A DNA stretch of 30,136 nt from Candidatus Iainarchaeum sp. (GCA_030445695.1 JASUTF010000009.1:1-30136), one strand, 5' to 3'. Positions 20,470 through 29,101 are shown, counted from the stretch's first letter. Numbers and translations: made by a program. Notes: generated by a model from the letters alone, not told the origin.

Positions 20470-22800
20470 TTATTTGAGTAACTCCTTGACGATTCTTGCC
20501 ACGACGCTGCCAGGTGCCTTGCCCTTCAGCTCCGCCATGGCTCTGCCCATGATTACGTTCATCCTCGGCTCTTCTCCGCGCTCCTTGAACTCGGTAATGA
20601 TTCTCTGAACGACTTTGCGTATCTTCTCCTCGTCCAGCATCTCAATGCCCTTCTCTTTCAGCACTTCGTCCAGTGTTTTGCCCTTGGCGAGTTCTGGCAC
20701 GATCTCGTCCAGCGCTTCCTTCGGATACTTCTTGTTGTATCCGTGAATGAGTTCCCTTATTTGCTCTTCACTGAGTTCCCAGCCCTGACGTTTCCAGTAT
20801 GGCAGGAACGTGAGGAGGATGTTTGCCGCCGTCTTCGGGTCTGCCCCCTCTTTAACGACATCGTCAAAGAGGAAGACATAGCGCGATTTGATTAACGTCT
20901 TGGCCTGCTCCTCGTTCAGGCCCATCTTCCTGAACTCTTCGTAGCGCTCCTCTGGTAGGGGTGGCAGGTTCGCCCGTATCTTCTCCAATCGCTCCTCCGT
21001 TATGAACACGGGTGGGACGTCCGTCTCCGGGTACATGCGTGCTGCTCCGGGTAATGGGCGCATGAAGCGTGTTGTTCCGTCCGGGTTTGGCCCCCTCGTC
21101 TCCTCTGGAACGCCGTGCAGCGCTTTCTTCAATCTCTCCTTCACCACTTCAAGCGCCTTTCTTGCCTTTTCTTCCTTGTCAACGACAATGATGAAAGCAT
21201 CGTCCTCGTTACAGTTGAGTGCCGTTCTAACTGCTTTCACTTCTTCTTCGGTGATTCCGTACTTGGGCAGCTCGTCCGAGTGAAGAATGCCACCTACTTT
21301 TGCGTAGACCTTTGCATAGTCCGACAGTTCTGTCCCGAAACGCCTGCCGTTCTGTATCTCCTTTCCTATGAGCCCCTGCATTCTGGGGACGCGGATGGCG
21401 AGTGCCTTTCCACCGCTCTGGATTGTTTTCCTGACGAACTTCGCTTCTGTGTTTTCAAAGATCTCCGTGACGTCCACGATGTCCTGCTCGAAGTCCTTTT
21501 CTGTCAGACCACGGTTCTTCATCTCATCACGTATTTCAAGAAGCCCTAACTGTCTTCTCACTTCGTTCTTTACGTATTCTGGGATCAGGTCCAGTTCCTG
21601 CGCGCCTTTTATCTCTATTCGTGCGCCGCCACGGATGGAGATGTTTATGTCCTGACGGATCGTTCCTATGCCGCGTTTGACCTTTCCCGTTGCCCTTAAA
21701 ATTATGCCGATGCGTTCTGCGGCGTCGCGGACCTCTTCTGGCGTGTGCATGTCCGGACCCGTGGCTATTTCAACGAGAGGAACGCCCAGACGGTCCACGC
21801 GGTAAACGATATACTCGTCAGTTCTCTCTATGGGGCGTGCGGAGTCCTCCTCCAAACAAATGGTCTGTATGCGAATGGGCGCCAGTTTGCCCTCTATTTG
21901 TCCATCTGTGGCGACGAGCATGGTTCTTTGAAATCCGGACGTGTTGGATCCGTCAATGACGATCTTGCGCATGACCTGAATGGCGTCCACGGGCCGTGCC
22001 TTCACCAGTTCGGCGAACGTTAGCGTTATATCCAGTGCTTCCTCGTTGGGCATGTGTGGCGGTTCTTCGTCCAGTTCAACGAGACAGGTGGTGTCCGTAT
22101 ATGCCTGATATATGTATTTCCTGCCCTTCTTGAACTCGGCGAGGGCTGCTGGGTCAAATGTTCCCATCTCCGACGCTACAGGCCGCTGGAAACGCTCGAC
22201 CACCACGTCTGGCTCGTCGTCGCGAAGAATGGACGGGCAGGAGCAGAAGAGCTTGTGCGTGTCCAGTTGTTGGTGTATCTCGATCCCGCTCTTCAGTCCG
22301 ACCAGATAGTATTCGATGTTCTTCACGAAGTACTCTGCTTTTTCTTTCAGTTCGTCCAGCGTCCCGTTGTTCTCCACGATTATGTCTGCTATTTCTCTTA
22401 TCCTGTCGAGCCCGCGTGCCCTGTCTTCCTCCTCTCTTTCCGGGTCTGCTCCTCGCTCTCTTCTTATCTTTTCGTCTGCCTCGATCCAAACGATCGCATG
22501 TTTTGGGAAGTTATCCTTTACGAACTGAACTTCGCCCACTGTGCGGGGGCCGACCAGAATGATGGTCTCTTCACCTGCTTCCTCTGCGATCGTTAGGGCA
22601 TAGCGGGTCAGGTAGTCATCTCCTTTTTCCTTTCTCCACCTGTCTGCAATTTTCCCCAGTTCCTTCTTGTCCTTTATATCCCTTCCGGCGATTGCCCTGA
22701 TGAGTTCCGAATACACGATCTTCTTCCACGGCAGGTGAGACGCAAAGGAGTCCTTTCCCGAGCGTGGATAGCCCGCGACGATGATCACGTTCATGAGCAT
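20470..22800 (-). CDS. gatE: GatE with an N-terminal P-loop kinase domain (fusion)
   Basis: The main part is archaeal GatE, subunit E of Glu-tRNA(Gln) amidotransferase. It starts near residue 166 with LVGLKSGIEIHQQLDTHKLF and ends with a YqeY-like tail (PRMNVIMGRAMAEL). With GatD it converts Glu-tRNA(Gln) to Gln-tRNA(Gln). The first about 160 residues are an added P-loop kinase: GYPRSGKDSFA at 11-21, an R-rich lid (WIEADEKIRRERGADPE), and IVENNGTLDELK near 143. It resembles dephospho-CoA or nucleotide kinases. GatE alone is about 620 residues; this protein has 776. The Walker A ends in GKD, seen in some nucleotide kinases. The start ATG 22800 overlaps the gatD stop (TGATG); ATG 22794 is also possible. 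Both parts read without a break, so the fusion appears real. Confidence 0.9.
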   Translation of the reverse strand: MLMNVIIVAGYPRSGKDSFASHLPWKKIVYSELIRAIAGRDIKDKKELGKIADRWRKEKGDDYLTRYALTIAEEAGEETIILVGPRTVGEVQFVKDNFPKHAIVWIEADEKIRRERGADPEREEEDRARGLDRIREIADIIVENNGTLDELKEKAEYFVKNIEYYLVGLKSGIEIHQQLDTHKLFCSCPSILRDDEPDVVVERFQRPVASEMGTFDPAALAEFKKGRKYIYQAYTDTTCLVELDEEPPHMPNEEALDITLTFAELVKARPVDAIQVMRKIVIDGSNTSGFQRTMLVATDGQIEGKLAPIRIQTICLEEDSARPIERTDEYIVYRVDRLGVPLVEIATGPDMHTPEEVRDAAERIGIILRATGKVKRGIGTIRQDINISIRGGARIEIKGAQELDLIPEYVKNEVRRQLGLLEIRDEMKNRGLTEKDFEQDIVDVTEIFENTEAKFVRKTIQSGGKALAIRVPRMQGLIGKEIQNGRRFGTELSDYAKVYAKVGGILHSDELPKYGITEEEVKAVRTALNCNEDDAFIIVVDKEEKARKALEVVKERLKKALHGVPEETRGPNPDGTTRFMRPLPGAARMYPETDVPPVFITEERLEKIRANLPPLPEERYEEFRKMGLNEEQAKTLIKSRYVFLFDDVVKEGADPKTAANILLTFLPYWKRQGWELSEEQIRELIHGYNKKYPKEALDEIVPELAKGKTLDEVLKEKGIEMLDEEKIRKVVQRIITEFKERGEEPRMNVIMGRAMAELKGKAPGSVVARIVKELLK

Positions 22801-24098
22801 CACCAGAACGCATCCGGACGCGAGCGTTTCGTTATCTCGCCCGCATAGTTCGTGAGCATGATCTCCTTCACCTTTTCCCTATCCTTCGAATGACCCAGCG
22901 CCCACATGAGCTTAACGAGGGCCGTTTCGGGAAGCATGTCCTCCAAGTAAACGGCACCGGCTTCCATCATCTTAACGGCCGTCGAGTAGACGTGTGGGTG
23001 TACTCTCCCGAACAGGGGTTGTGGCGTTATCCCTACAAAAACACCGCTCTCCGTCGCCTCTGCTATCACGGGAATTAGTTCCTGTCTGACGTGGCCGAGG
23101 CCTGTCCCCTCGATGATCACACCGTCGTGGTTCAGCAGTATGTGCTCGAATATGTCTTTCCGTAGTCCCGGGAACGACTTGAGCAGGAAAACGTTGGAAT
23201 TCGCCTTCGCATCTATCTTGAATCCTTTCTGTCCCCGCTTCTCGAACTCATGGCGCCAGATCTTGATCTTTCTATCCACAATTTTTCCACCCTTTGTTAC
23301 GACGAGGGAACGGCCCACTGGTTTATCCCCAACCGTCTTGAACGTGTCTCTCCTGCTCGTGTGCATCTTCCTCGCTCTTGTGCCCGGGTGTATTGTCGTC
23401 CATGCATCGTCCATTGTTTCGTGCATGACGATGAAGGTTCCTGCGAGATCCGAATTCACGGCCACGTTTATGGCGTTGAGCAGGTTGATCGCCGCGTCGG
23501 AGGACGGTCTGTCTGAAGAACGTTGGGCACCGACGAGGACAACGGGTACTGGAACGTTCTGCAGCGCGAAGGAAAGGAATGCGGCGGTGTAGTGCATGGT
23601 ATCCGTCCCGTGGGTAATTACAACGCCGTCAACCCCGTTTTTAATCATCTCCCCGACGCCCTTCGCTATCCTTACCCAGTAGTCGGGCATCATATCCTCG
23701 GAGAAGATGTTGGACACCTGTTTGAGTTTAAGGTTAGCCAGTTCGGCGATTTCAGGGAACGATAGTAAAAAGTCCTCAGCAGTGAACTCTGCCACCACTC
23801 CACCCGTTTTGTAATCCACGCGCGACGCAATCGTCCCCCCCGTTGCGACCAACGCGGCGGTGGGCAGTTCTGGATTGTGCTCAACCTTTATCGGGGCGGA
23901 ATATTTTTTGGGCGGTTCTCCCTTCTCCAGAATTCTTATCTCCGTTTCAGGGGTGATCTTTATGCCGATGTTGTAGCCGTTCTTCAGTTTTATCATCAGA
24001 ACGTTGTCTGGTATTTCCTCCGTGCGCGGGAGAACGGTTCCCCTATACGTAACGCCGTTTTTGACGACCTCGACAACGTCACCCGGTTCAAGTGCCAT
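22800..24098 (-). CDS. gatD: Glu-tRNA(Gln) amidotransferase subunit D
   Basis: GatD is an asparaginase-like subunit that releases ammonia from an amide donor for the amidation done by GatE. The product of 432 residues has an N-terminal beta-rich domain (VVEVVKNGVTYRGTV). It is followed by the asparaginase-like catalytic motifs GGTIAS at 87-92 and HGTDT at 163-167, then further core segments GAQRSSDRPSSDAA and GTGLGHV. The frame is open 41 codons upstream, but those codons are not family-like. ATG 24098 begins the typical start (MALEPGDVVEV), and a TATA box lies about 27 bases before it. It is coupled to gatE. The two genes have their own promoter inside the end of the upstream gene. Confidence 0.95.
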   Translation of the reverse strand: MALEPGDVVEVVKNGVTYRGTVLPRTEEIPDNVLMIKLKNGYNIGIKITPETEIRILEKGEPPKKYSAPIKVEHNPELPTAALVATGGTIASRVDYKTGGVVAEFTAEDFLLSFPEIAELANLKLKQVSNIFSEDMMPDYWVRIAKGVGEMIKNGVDGVVITHGTDTMHYTAAFLSFALQNVPVPVVLVGAQRSSDRPSSDAAINLLNAINVAVNSDLAGTFIVMHETMDDAWTTIHPGTRARKMHTSRRDTFKTVGDKPVGRSLVVTKGGKIVDRKIKIWRHEFEKRGQKGFKIDAKANSNVFLLKSFPGLRKDIFEHILLNHDGVIIEGTGLGHVRQELIPVIAEATESGVFVGITPQPLFGRVHPHVYSTAVKMMEAGAVYLEDMLPETALVKLMWALGHSKDREKVKEIMLTNYAGEITKRSRPDAFW

Positions 24099-24120
24099 CG
24101 TAGAAAAAGGGAGGAAATGG

Positions 24121-24129
24121 TTTTTATCG
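24121..24129 (-). promoter_or_regulatory. gatD TATA box overlapping the upstream stop
   Basis: On the minus strand this reads GATAAAAAC, centred about 27 bases before the gatD ATG at 24098. Its TAA is the stop codon of the isomerase gene. A leaderless mRNA for gatD is inferred. Confidence 0.55.
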
Positions 24130-24813
24130 CACTGCGTTCCACAGTTTCCACGGTCTGTTAAGCCAGTCGAACAGGTATGGATAATCCACGAAGAGCGAGT
24201 AGATGTCCGGCGGGAGCGCACTTGGAGATAGCGTCTTTATCTTCGGGTGGTTCTCGTAGCGTTCGTTCGGGATCCAGCCCTCCGTGGTGTAATACCATGC
24301 AAACCCGTGCTTCTTCTTCACGGGCTCGTAATTCGATGAGAACTCCGAGGAAACGAGGTTTGCCATGATAAGTGGTTCGTCGCCGATGTTCACCGTCACG
24401 TGCCCGTGGTTCGGGAGCATTATGACGACGTCCCCTGTCTTCGCCTCAATAACAAAAAAGTCCGACGCGTCCGGTTTCTGCTCCAGGAAGAGCGCGTGCC
24501 CCTGAAGCACCTCGTAGACCTCGGGGTATGAAAGCCCGTGACCGGCCTCCGGGTGGTAGTGCCCGTAGGTCTTGATATACTCCCTTCCTACGATGCGCGG
24601 GGGGATCACCGTTATGTCGTAGCGTATTTTGTGCTCCTTGAACTTCGCCTCGTCCTCCGGACGGTGCACGTCACGGAACATGTAGTATGCGTCTCCATCT
24701 TCCTCCGGCTCGTCGAGAAGAACGTCTTTCAGCTCGGATAGTTTTCTGACCGCACCCTCATACGTTTTCCATTCCGTTTTCAGCTTACTGCCGTTCCACT
24801 CAAACTTGAACAT
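24124..24813 (-). CDS. pgiA: Cupin-type glucose-6-phosphate isomerase
   Basis: The archaeal type of phosphoglucose isomerase interconverts glucose-6-phosphate and fructose-6-phosphate. It uses a metal held in a cupin barrel. The 229-residue product shows ITVIPPRIVGREYIKTYGHY, then GHYHPEAGH with two metal His residues, the YPEVYEVLQG Glu site, and PNHGHVTVNIG with the later His. These match the Thermococcus-type enzyme. The frame is open to 24828, but the TATA box at 24835-24843 predicts transcription at about 24813, which is an ATG (MFKFEW), so I chose that. The gene is divergent from the thermosome and lies upstream of gatD. Confidence 0.92.
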   Translation of the reverse strand: MFKFEWNGSKLKTEWKTYEGAVRKLSELKDVLLDEPEEDGDAYYMFRDVHRPEDEAKFKEHKIRYDITVIPPRIVGREYIKTYGHYHPEAGHGLSYPEVYEVLQGHALFLEQKPDASDFFVIEAKTGDVVIMLPNHGHVTVNIGDEPLIMANLVSSEFSSNYEPVKKKHGFAWYYTTEGWIPNERYENHPKIKTLSPSALPPDIYSLFVDYPYLFDWLNRPWKLWNAVR

Positions 24814-24834
24814 GTGTTCAGAACGCATCGGTGG

Positions 24835-24843
24835 TTTTTAATC
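24835..24843 (-). promoter_or_regulatory. TATA box for the isomerase gene
   Basis: On the minus strand ATTAAAAAC is centred near 24839, about 26 bases before the ATG at 24813. This supports the shorter start. Confidence 0.5.
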
Positions 24844-24856
24844 CTTCCTCGCTTTG

Positions 24857-24919
24857 CTTAAAAACATTGCTGGGCATCGAGTTATATGAGTGTATATCCA
24901 TCATAAATTTGTGGAGGTG
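24857..24919 (+). promoter_or_regulatory. Thermosome promoter and ribosome binding site
   Basis: A TATA-like GCTTAAAAAC starts at 24856. A second AT-rich site, GTTATATGAG, lies near 24880. A strong GGAGGTGG at 24912-24919 precedes the ATG at 24925, so this gene is translated from a leadered mRNA, as expected for a highly expressed chaperonin. Which box is used cannot be told from sequence alone. Confidence 0.5.
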
Positions 24920-24924
24920 GTAAG

Positions 24925-26553
24925 ATGGTAGACATACAGAGGCAGCCGGTTGTGTTCCTCGGCGAGGGTGCCCAGCGTGTTGTGGGTCGCGATGCCCAGC
25001 GTCTGAACATTCTGGTTGCCCGCGCAGTTGCCAACGTTGTTAGGACGACCCTCGGTCCAAAGGGTATGGACAAGATGCTTGTGGACGAACTTGGCGACAT
25101 TACCATTACGAACGACGGTGCTACGATTCTCCAGGAGATGAGCATTGAGCACCCCGCCGGTAAGATCATGGTCGAGGTTGCCAAGGCACAGGACGAGGAA
25201 GCCGGTGACGGAACAACAACAGCGACGGTTCTCGCAGGTGAGCTCCTCGGAAACGCTGAACGTCTCCTCGACCAGGAGATCCACCCGAGCATCATCATAA
25301 AGGGTTACCGCATGGCTGCGGAGAAGGCAGTTGAGCTTCTTGACGAGATCGGGGACAAGGTGGACATCAACGACGACGAGATCCTCAAGAAGATCGCCAT
25401 GACGTCCATGACATCTAAGATCACCGACTCCCGGGAGAAGCTCGCCCAGATGGTCGTTGATGCGATAAAGATGGTGGCAGAGGAGTACGACGGCAAGATT
25501 GTCATCGACATCGACCAGATCAAGATAGAGAAGAAGCAGGGCGGCTCCATGGAGGACACGCAGCTCATAAAAGGTATCGTCATCGACAAGGAGCGAGTCC
25601 ACCCGCAGATGCCCCGCCGCGTTGAGAATGCAAAGATCGCCCTTATCAACAGCGCCCTCGAGGTGAAGGAGACGGAGACCGATGCAAAGATCCAGATCAC
25701 GTCTCCGGACCAGCTCCAGGCATTCATCGAGCAGGAAGAGATGATGCTGAAGGAGATGGTCGAGAAGATCAAGGAGGCCGGTGCGAACGTGGTCTTCGTC
25801 CAGAAGGGTATCGATGATCTGGCACAGCACTACCTGGCGAAGGCGGGCATTCTTGCGGTCCGCCGCGTCAAGAAGAGCGACATGGAGAAGCTCGCCCGCG
25901 CAACGGGTGCGAAGATCGTCACCCGCGTTGAGGACCTCAGCCCCGAGGACCTCGGTGAGGCAGAGCTCGTCGAGGAGCGCAAGATCTCCGGCGAGAGCAT
26001 GATCTTCGTCGAGGGCTGCAAGAACCCCAAGGCAGTAACGATTTTGGTGCGCGGCGGTGCAGAGCACGTTGTTGATGAGGCGGAGCGTGCACTCCGCGAC
26101 GCCATCGGTGCAGTGGCATCCGCTATCGAGAGTGGGAAGGTGGTTGCGGGCGGTGGTGCGCCCGAGATGGAGCTCGCCATACGTCTCCGCGAGTATGCAC
26201 AGACCGTTGGCGGGAAAGAGCAGCTCGCCATAGAGGCGTTCGCGGATGCCCTCGAGATCATACCCAGGACACTGGCAGAGACGGCGGGCATGGACCCCAT
26301 TGACACGGTGGTCCGCCTCCGCAGCAAGCACGCCAAGGAGAAAGACGGCAAGTACTGGGGTGTTGATGTCTTCGCGGCAGACATTGCCAACATGAAGGAG
26401 AAGAACGTCCTCGAGCCAGTGAAGGTCAAGAAGCAGGCAATCATGTCCGCCAGCGAGGCAGCACGCCTGATACTGAAGATCGACGACATCATAGCCGCTA
26501 CGAAGAAGTCCAAGGAAGGCGAGGAGTCCGAGAGCGAGACGGAGTTTGACTGA
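24925..26553 (+). CDS. ths: Thermosome (group II chaperonin) subunit
   Basis: The product is an archaeal chaperonin subunit of 542 residues. It shows [18 protein letters not shown] near 36-53, NDGATIL near 63, GDGTTTA near 94, the apical-domain segments ([12 protein letters not shown]), and a late [10 protein letters not shown] near 410. Subunits form an ATP-driven double ring that folds proteins in the cytoplasm. The length is typical. The C-terminus is an acidic tail ([13 protein letters not shown]) without the GGM repeats of many homologs. A strong ribosome binding site supports ATG 24925. Codon choice is GC-rich and biased, as expected for high expression. It ends beside a shared terminator. 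Confidence 0.97.
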   Translation: MVDIQRQPVVFLGEGAQRVVGRDAQRLNILVARAVANVVRTTLGPKGMDKMLVDELGDITITNDGATILQEMSIEHPAGKIMVEVAKAQDEEAGDGTTTATVLAGELLGNAERLLDQEIHPSIIIKGYRMAAEKAVELLDEIGDKVDINDDEILKKIAMTSMTSKITDSREKLAQMVVDAIKMVAEEYDGKIVIDIDQIKIEKKQGGSMEDTQLIKGIVIDKERVHPQMPRRVENAKIALINSALEVKETETDAKIQITSPDQLQAFIEQEEMMLKEMVEKIKEAGANVVFVQKGIDDLAQHYLAKAGILAVRRVKKSDMEKLARATGAKIVTRVEDLSPEDLGEAELVEERKISGESMIFVEGCKNPKAVTILVRGGAEHVVDEAERALRDAIGAVASAIESGKVVAGGGAPEMELAIRLREYAQTVGGKEQLAIEAFADALEIIPRTLAETAGMDPIDTVVRLRSKHAKEKDGKYWGVDVFAADIANMKEKNVLEPVKVKKQAIMSASEAARLILKIDDIIAATKKSKEGEESESETEFD

Positions 26554-26568
26554 GGGCGATCAGCCCTC
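26552..26568. terminator. Hairpin shared by convergent genes, containing both stops
   Basis: GAGGGC (26552-26557), loop GATCA, GCCCTC (26563-26568) form a six-pair stem. The thermosome TGA overlaps its start and the stop of the ManC-like gene lies in the loop. The plus strand continues CAATTCTTTTAAT. It may end or block transcription from both sides. Confidence 0.5.
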
Positions 26569-27918
26569 CAATTCTTTTAATATTTCCACGTAGGGGTTGG
26601 TTTTCAGGTTTGCAATCACGGTCATGACTATTTCTGCCGGATCGCGCTCGAGGTTCTCCAATTCAATGATTTCGTTGCTGGTGGACACAGCGTTGCCGGT
26701 TTCAAGTATCTTCCTGTCCTTTCCGGAGGCAACGGCCACGGATCCCTTCACCACGGAAACGGTCGCCGGGTATTCAATTTGTATCTTTGCCCTTGCGCCC
26801 GGGCGGAGGAATATCTTCGCAATTGTGTAGTCCTCCGTTGACTCCACTATCTGCACGTGCCCCCATCTCATTTCTATACGGGTGTGGTAGTCCGTGACGG
26901 GGTGTTTTCTCTGTTCCAACATCTTGAATATTGTCTTCACGTCCTGCGATCTGCTGTGTGGCCCTATGATGAGTGCGTCCGGCGTGTCTATGACGAAGAG
27001 GTCGTCAACGCCGATCATGGCGACGGTTTTCCCGTTGTATGTCTCCACGAAGTTCCCGTGCGCGTCAAGGGAGATGAAGTTCGTGTTAGCCACGTTACCG
27101 TTTTCATCCTTGTCAGAGAGCTTGTGCATGAGGTCGTATGAACCCATATCGCTCCACGTGAGCGCCACGGGTATGACAGCATTCTTTTTCGACTTCTCCA
27201 GAACCTGTGATGAAAGAGAGATTGGCTCGATGATGGGATATATCCTCTCCGCGTCGCAGTTATACTTCTTGAACGTGAGGTAGACCTCCGGCGCGTACTT
27301 CTCGATCTCCTTGAGCATGAGGTTGCGGGAGAAGACGTGTATGAACGTGTTCCACAAATACTTCTTCTTCACGTAGGTTTTTGCCGTTTCTATGTCTGGC
27401 TTCTCCTTGAACTCGTCCACTTCGTACACGTTTTCGTCTATCTTTCTTCCCGGTTTGATGTATCCGTATCCCGTGTACGGCTCGGTGGGCTTCACCCCGA
27501 TGGCCACGATGTGCCTGTCTGCATACTTCTCTGCTAGTTTCACCGCCTCCGCCAGCCGTTCTACCTCTTTGACGTACTGGTCAGAGGGCATGAGGGTTAC
27601 AACGTCTTCGGGCATCCTGAAAAGGGCATAGAGAACGGCGGGCAGCGTGTCCCTCTGCGTCGGCTCTATGAGTATGTGGTCTTCCGGGACTTCCACACCC
27701 ATCTCTTCGAGCTGGTTCCGGACGATGGTGTCGTGCCTGTCAGCCACTACGATCCATGTGTTTTCAGAATCAGTGATCGCGAGTGCCCGCTCAACCGTTT
27801 TCTGGAAGAGTGACTTTCCGCCGAGCTGGTGGAGCTTGATGAACGGTTTTGGGTAGTATTTTCTGCTAAGCGGCCAGAGGCGTGTCCCCTTCCCGCCGGC
27901 GAGGATGAGGACCTGCAT
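26560..27918 (-). CDS. manC: Mannose-1-phosphate guanylyltransferase, ManC-like
   Basis: The 452-residue protein begins LILAGGKGTRLWPLSRKYYP, the GDP-mannose pyrophosphorylase signature. It continues with PKPFIKL, MPSDQYV near 116, FKEKPD near 171, and LWNTFIHVF near 190. It makes GDP-mannose from mannose-1-phosphate and GTP for glycan synthesis. The C-terminal 110 residues form a cupin-like part as in ManC/AlgA, but the expected metal residues of the isomerase motif (QxHxxRxExW type) are missing: the stretch reads AKIQIEYPATVSVVKGS. Thus phosphomannose isomerase activity is unlikely. ATG 27918 starts eight bases after the Sec61-beta gene, so they are probably cotranscribed. The stop is inside the shared hairpin. 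Confidence 0.9.
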   Translation of the reverse strand: MQVLILAGGKGTRLWPLSRKYYPKPFIKLHQLGGKSLFQKTVERALAITDSENTWIVVADRHDTIVRNQLEEMGVEVPEDHILIEPTQRDTLPAVLYALFRMPEDVVTLMPSDQYVKEVERLAEAVKLAEKYADRHIVAIGVKPTEPYTGYGYIKPGRKIDENVYEVDEFKEKPDIETAKTYVKKKYLWNTFIHVFSRNLMLKEIEKYAPEVYLTFKKYNCDAERIYPIIEPISLSSQVLEKSKKNAVIPVALTWSDMGSYDLMHKLSDKDENGNVANTNFISLDAHGNFVETYNGKTVAMIGVDDLFVIDTPDALIIGPHSRSQDVKTIFKMLEQRKHPVTDYHTRIEMRWGHVQIVESTEDYTIAKIFLRPGARAKIQIEYPATVSVVKGSVAVASGKDRKILETGNAVSTSNEIIELENLERDPAEIVMTVIANLKTNPYVEILKELEG

Positions 27919-27926
27919 GGGACCGC

Positions 27927-28091
27927 CTACTCAAGCGGTGCAACGTAGTTCAGCAGAAGTACGAGGGCCACGAATCCGAGTATTATTCCAAGGACCACTT
28001 TCGGTTCGAGCCGTATGCGTGTGGTGTCCACGTCAAACCGCATGATTCCCAGCATGCTCGGCGGGGTCTCCACCTTGGCTTTCTTGGGCAT
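27927..28091 (-). CDS. secG: Preprotein translocase Sec61-beta subunit
   Basis: This small frame of 54 codons reads MPKKAKVETPPSMLGIMRF, then a charged linker, then one transmembrane helix (KVVLGIILGFVALVLLL) and a short tail. It matches archaeal Sec61-beta in size, order and motif (basic Lys-rich start, PPS, GIMRF, tail helix). The protein associates with SecYE in the membrane. It starts at an ATG about 26 bases from the TATA box shared with the divergent gene, so it is leaderless. The ManC-like gene follows eight bases later. Confidence 0.88.
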   Translation of the reverse strand: MPKKAKVETPPSMLGIMRFDVDTTRIRLEPKVVLGIILGFVALVLLLNYVAPLE

Positions 28092-28112
28092 GTTTTGAAT
28101 TGAGGGGAGATG

Positions 28113-28121
28113 CTTTTATAC
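28113..28121. promoter_or_regulatory. TATA box shared by Sec61-beta and the divergent orphan gene
   Basis: The box reads CTTTTATAC on the plus strand and GTATAAAAG on the minus strand. Its centre (28117) is 26 bases from both ATG 28091 (minus) and ATG 28143 (plus). The symmetric spacing points to one box used in both directions, giving leaderless mRNAs. Confidence 0.6.
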
Positions 28122-28142
28122 CTGGGGGTCGTTATGGTTCAT

Positions 28143-29069
28143 ATGTCAGAGGAGTCACCCGAGTTTATCCGCAGGCGTGCACGCTTTGCAGCTGATGTTG
28201 CTGGCAAGGGCGTTGGCAGGGAAAACCACCCCATCTTCGAACGCAGGACCGATGGGCGGATCCCGGGCCTTCAGAAGAGGGGTTGGATCCGCAAGGAGTA
28301 CCGCGTCTTCGGTCTCGCGGGAGAACATCCCGAGCATCCATACATGCCCCTGCCACTCGCCGGCGCTGTGAGGGTCGGGGAAAAGTACATTCTGTTCCGC
28401 CTGGAGCCGGATTCGAACAGCCATGAGATCCGTGTCCACGTTCTCGGCAAGGCAGACGAAATATCCCCGGAAAACGTGACGCAGAAAATATATTCCGAGA
28501 TGATAAAGCCCGTGGCGGGCACGCCCGTGAAAGAACGCGCCGTGCTTGAGCGGGAAGTAACGGCCCACACCACAAAGCCCCTCGAAGACGAGGAAGCGCG
28601 CGCTTTTGAGGAGCTTTTGAAGAGGATGTTCTTGCTGGACGCCGGCGAGGTGAAAAAAGAATACTTCGACTCCCTTCTGGAAAAGATAGGCGAGGCATAC
28701 CGGCAGGTTGCTGAAAAGCTTCCGTTTACCGAGCCGGAATCAGGGCTGCGCCAGGCAAGGAAAGAATCCTCCGCGGGAGAACTGCCGGTATTCAGTGGTT
28801 ACTCGGTTTTGAGAGAGATACTCGGCGGATCCGAGGAGAGAATGCCCTGGCTGCAGTTCGAGGCGCTGAAGAACATTTACAATTTCCAGAAGCGGCTGAC
28901 GGGCAGGACAGATCTGAAGGCGAAGGTCAGCGGTCTGGAGGAGAAGAAACTACACACCCGCATGCTTTCAACCACGTTCCACTATATGAACATACTGAAG
29001 CGTGCAGTCCGTGAGGGAAAGCCGGCAAAGGTCGTAATTATGTATCCCAACCGGGTGAATGTTGAGTGA
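28143..29069 (+). CDS. Hypothetical protein, 308 aa
   Basis: I do not recognise this soluble protein. It has a basic N-terminal region (SPEFIRRRARFAADV), a possible beta-rich part (YILFRLEPDSNSHEIRVHVL, about residues 85-105), an acidic helical middle (KKEYFDSLLEKIGEAYRQV), and a basic helical end with a Lys/Arg-rich C-terminus. There is no signal peptide or membrane segment. The ATG at 28143 is set by the TATA box 26 bases before it; ATG 28134 in the same frame is also possible. It is divergent from Sec61-beta and may share its promoter, so expression is probably steady. A structural or RNA-related role is possible given the charge pattern, but this is a guess. Confidence 0.7.
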   Translation: MSEESPEFIRRRARFAADVAGKGVGRENHPIFERRTDGRIPGLQKRGWIRKEYRVFGLAGEHPEHPYMPLPLAGAVRVGEKYILFRLEPDSNSHEIRVHVLGKADEISPENVTQKIYSEMIKPVAGTPVKERAVLEREVTAHTTKPLEDEEARAFEELLKRMFLLDAGEVKKEYFDSLLEKIGEAYRQVAEKLPFTEPESGLRQARKESSAGELPVFSGYSVLREILGGSEERMPWLQFEALKNIYNFQKRLTGRTDLKAKVSGLEEKKLHTRMLSTTFHYMNILKRAVREGKPAKVVIMYPNRVNVE

Positions 29070-29072
29070 ACC

Positions 29073-29081
29073 AATAAAAAT
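29073..29081 (+). promoter_or_regulatory. TATA box for the membrane-anchored protein gene
   Basis: AATAAAAAT is centred about 26 bases before the ATG at 29102, so leaderless transcription is inferred. The region between is pyrimidine-rich. Confidence 0.5.
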
Positions 29082-29101
29082 AACCTTTCCTTTTTCTTCT
29101 C

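Noticed and set aside
24098-24221. Extended N-terminus of GatD
   Set aside because: The extra 41 residues are unlike GatD, and they cover the promoter and the end of the upstream gene.
24901-26331. Minus-strand frame of 476 codons
   Set aside because: It is the antisense shadow of the thermosome gene, produced by strong codon bias, and is rich in Leu, Asp and His without any domain.
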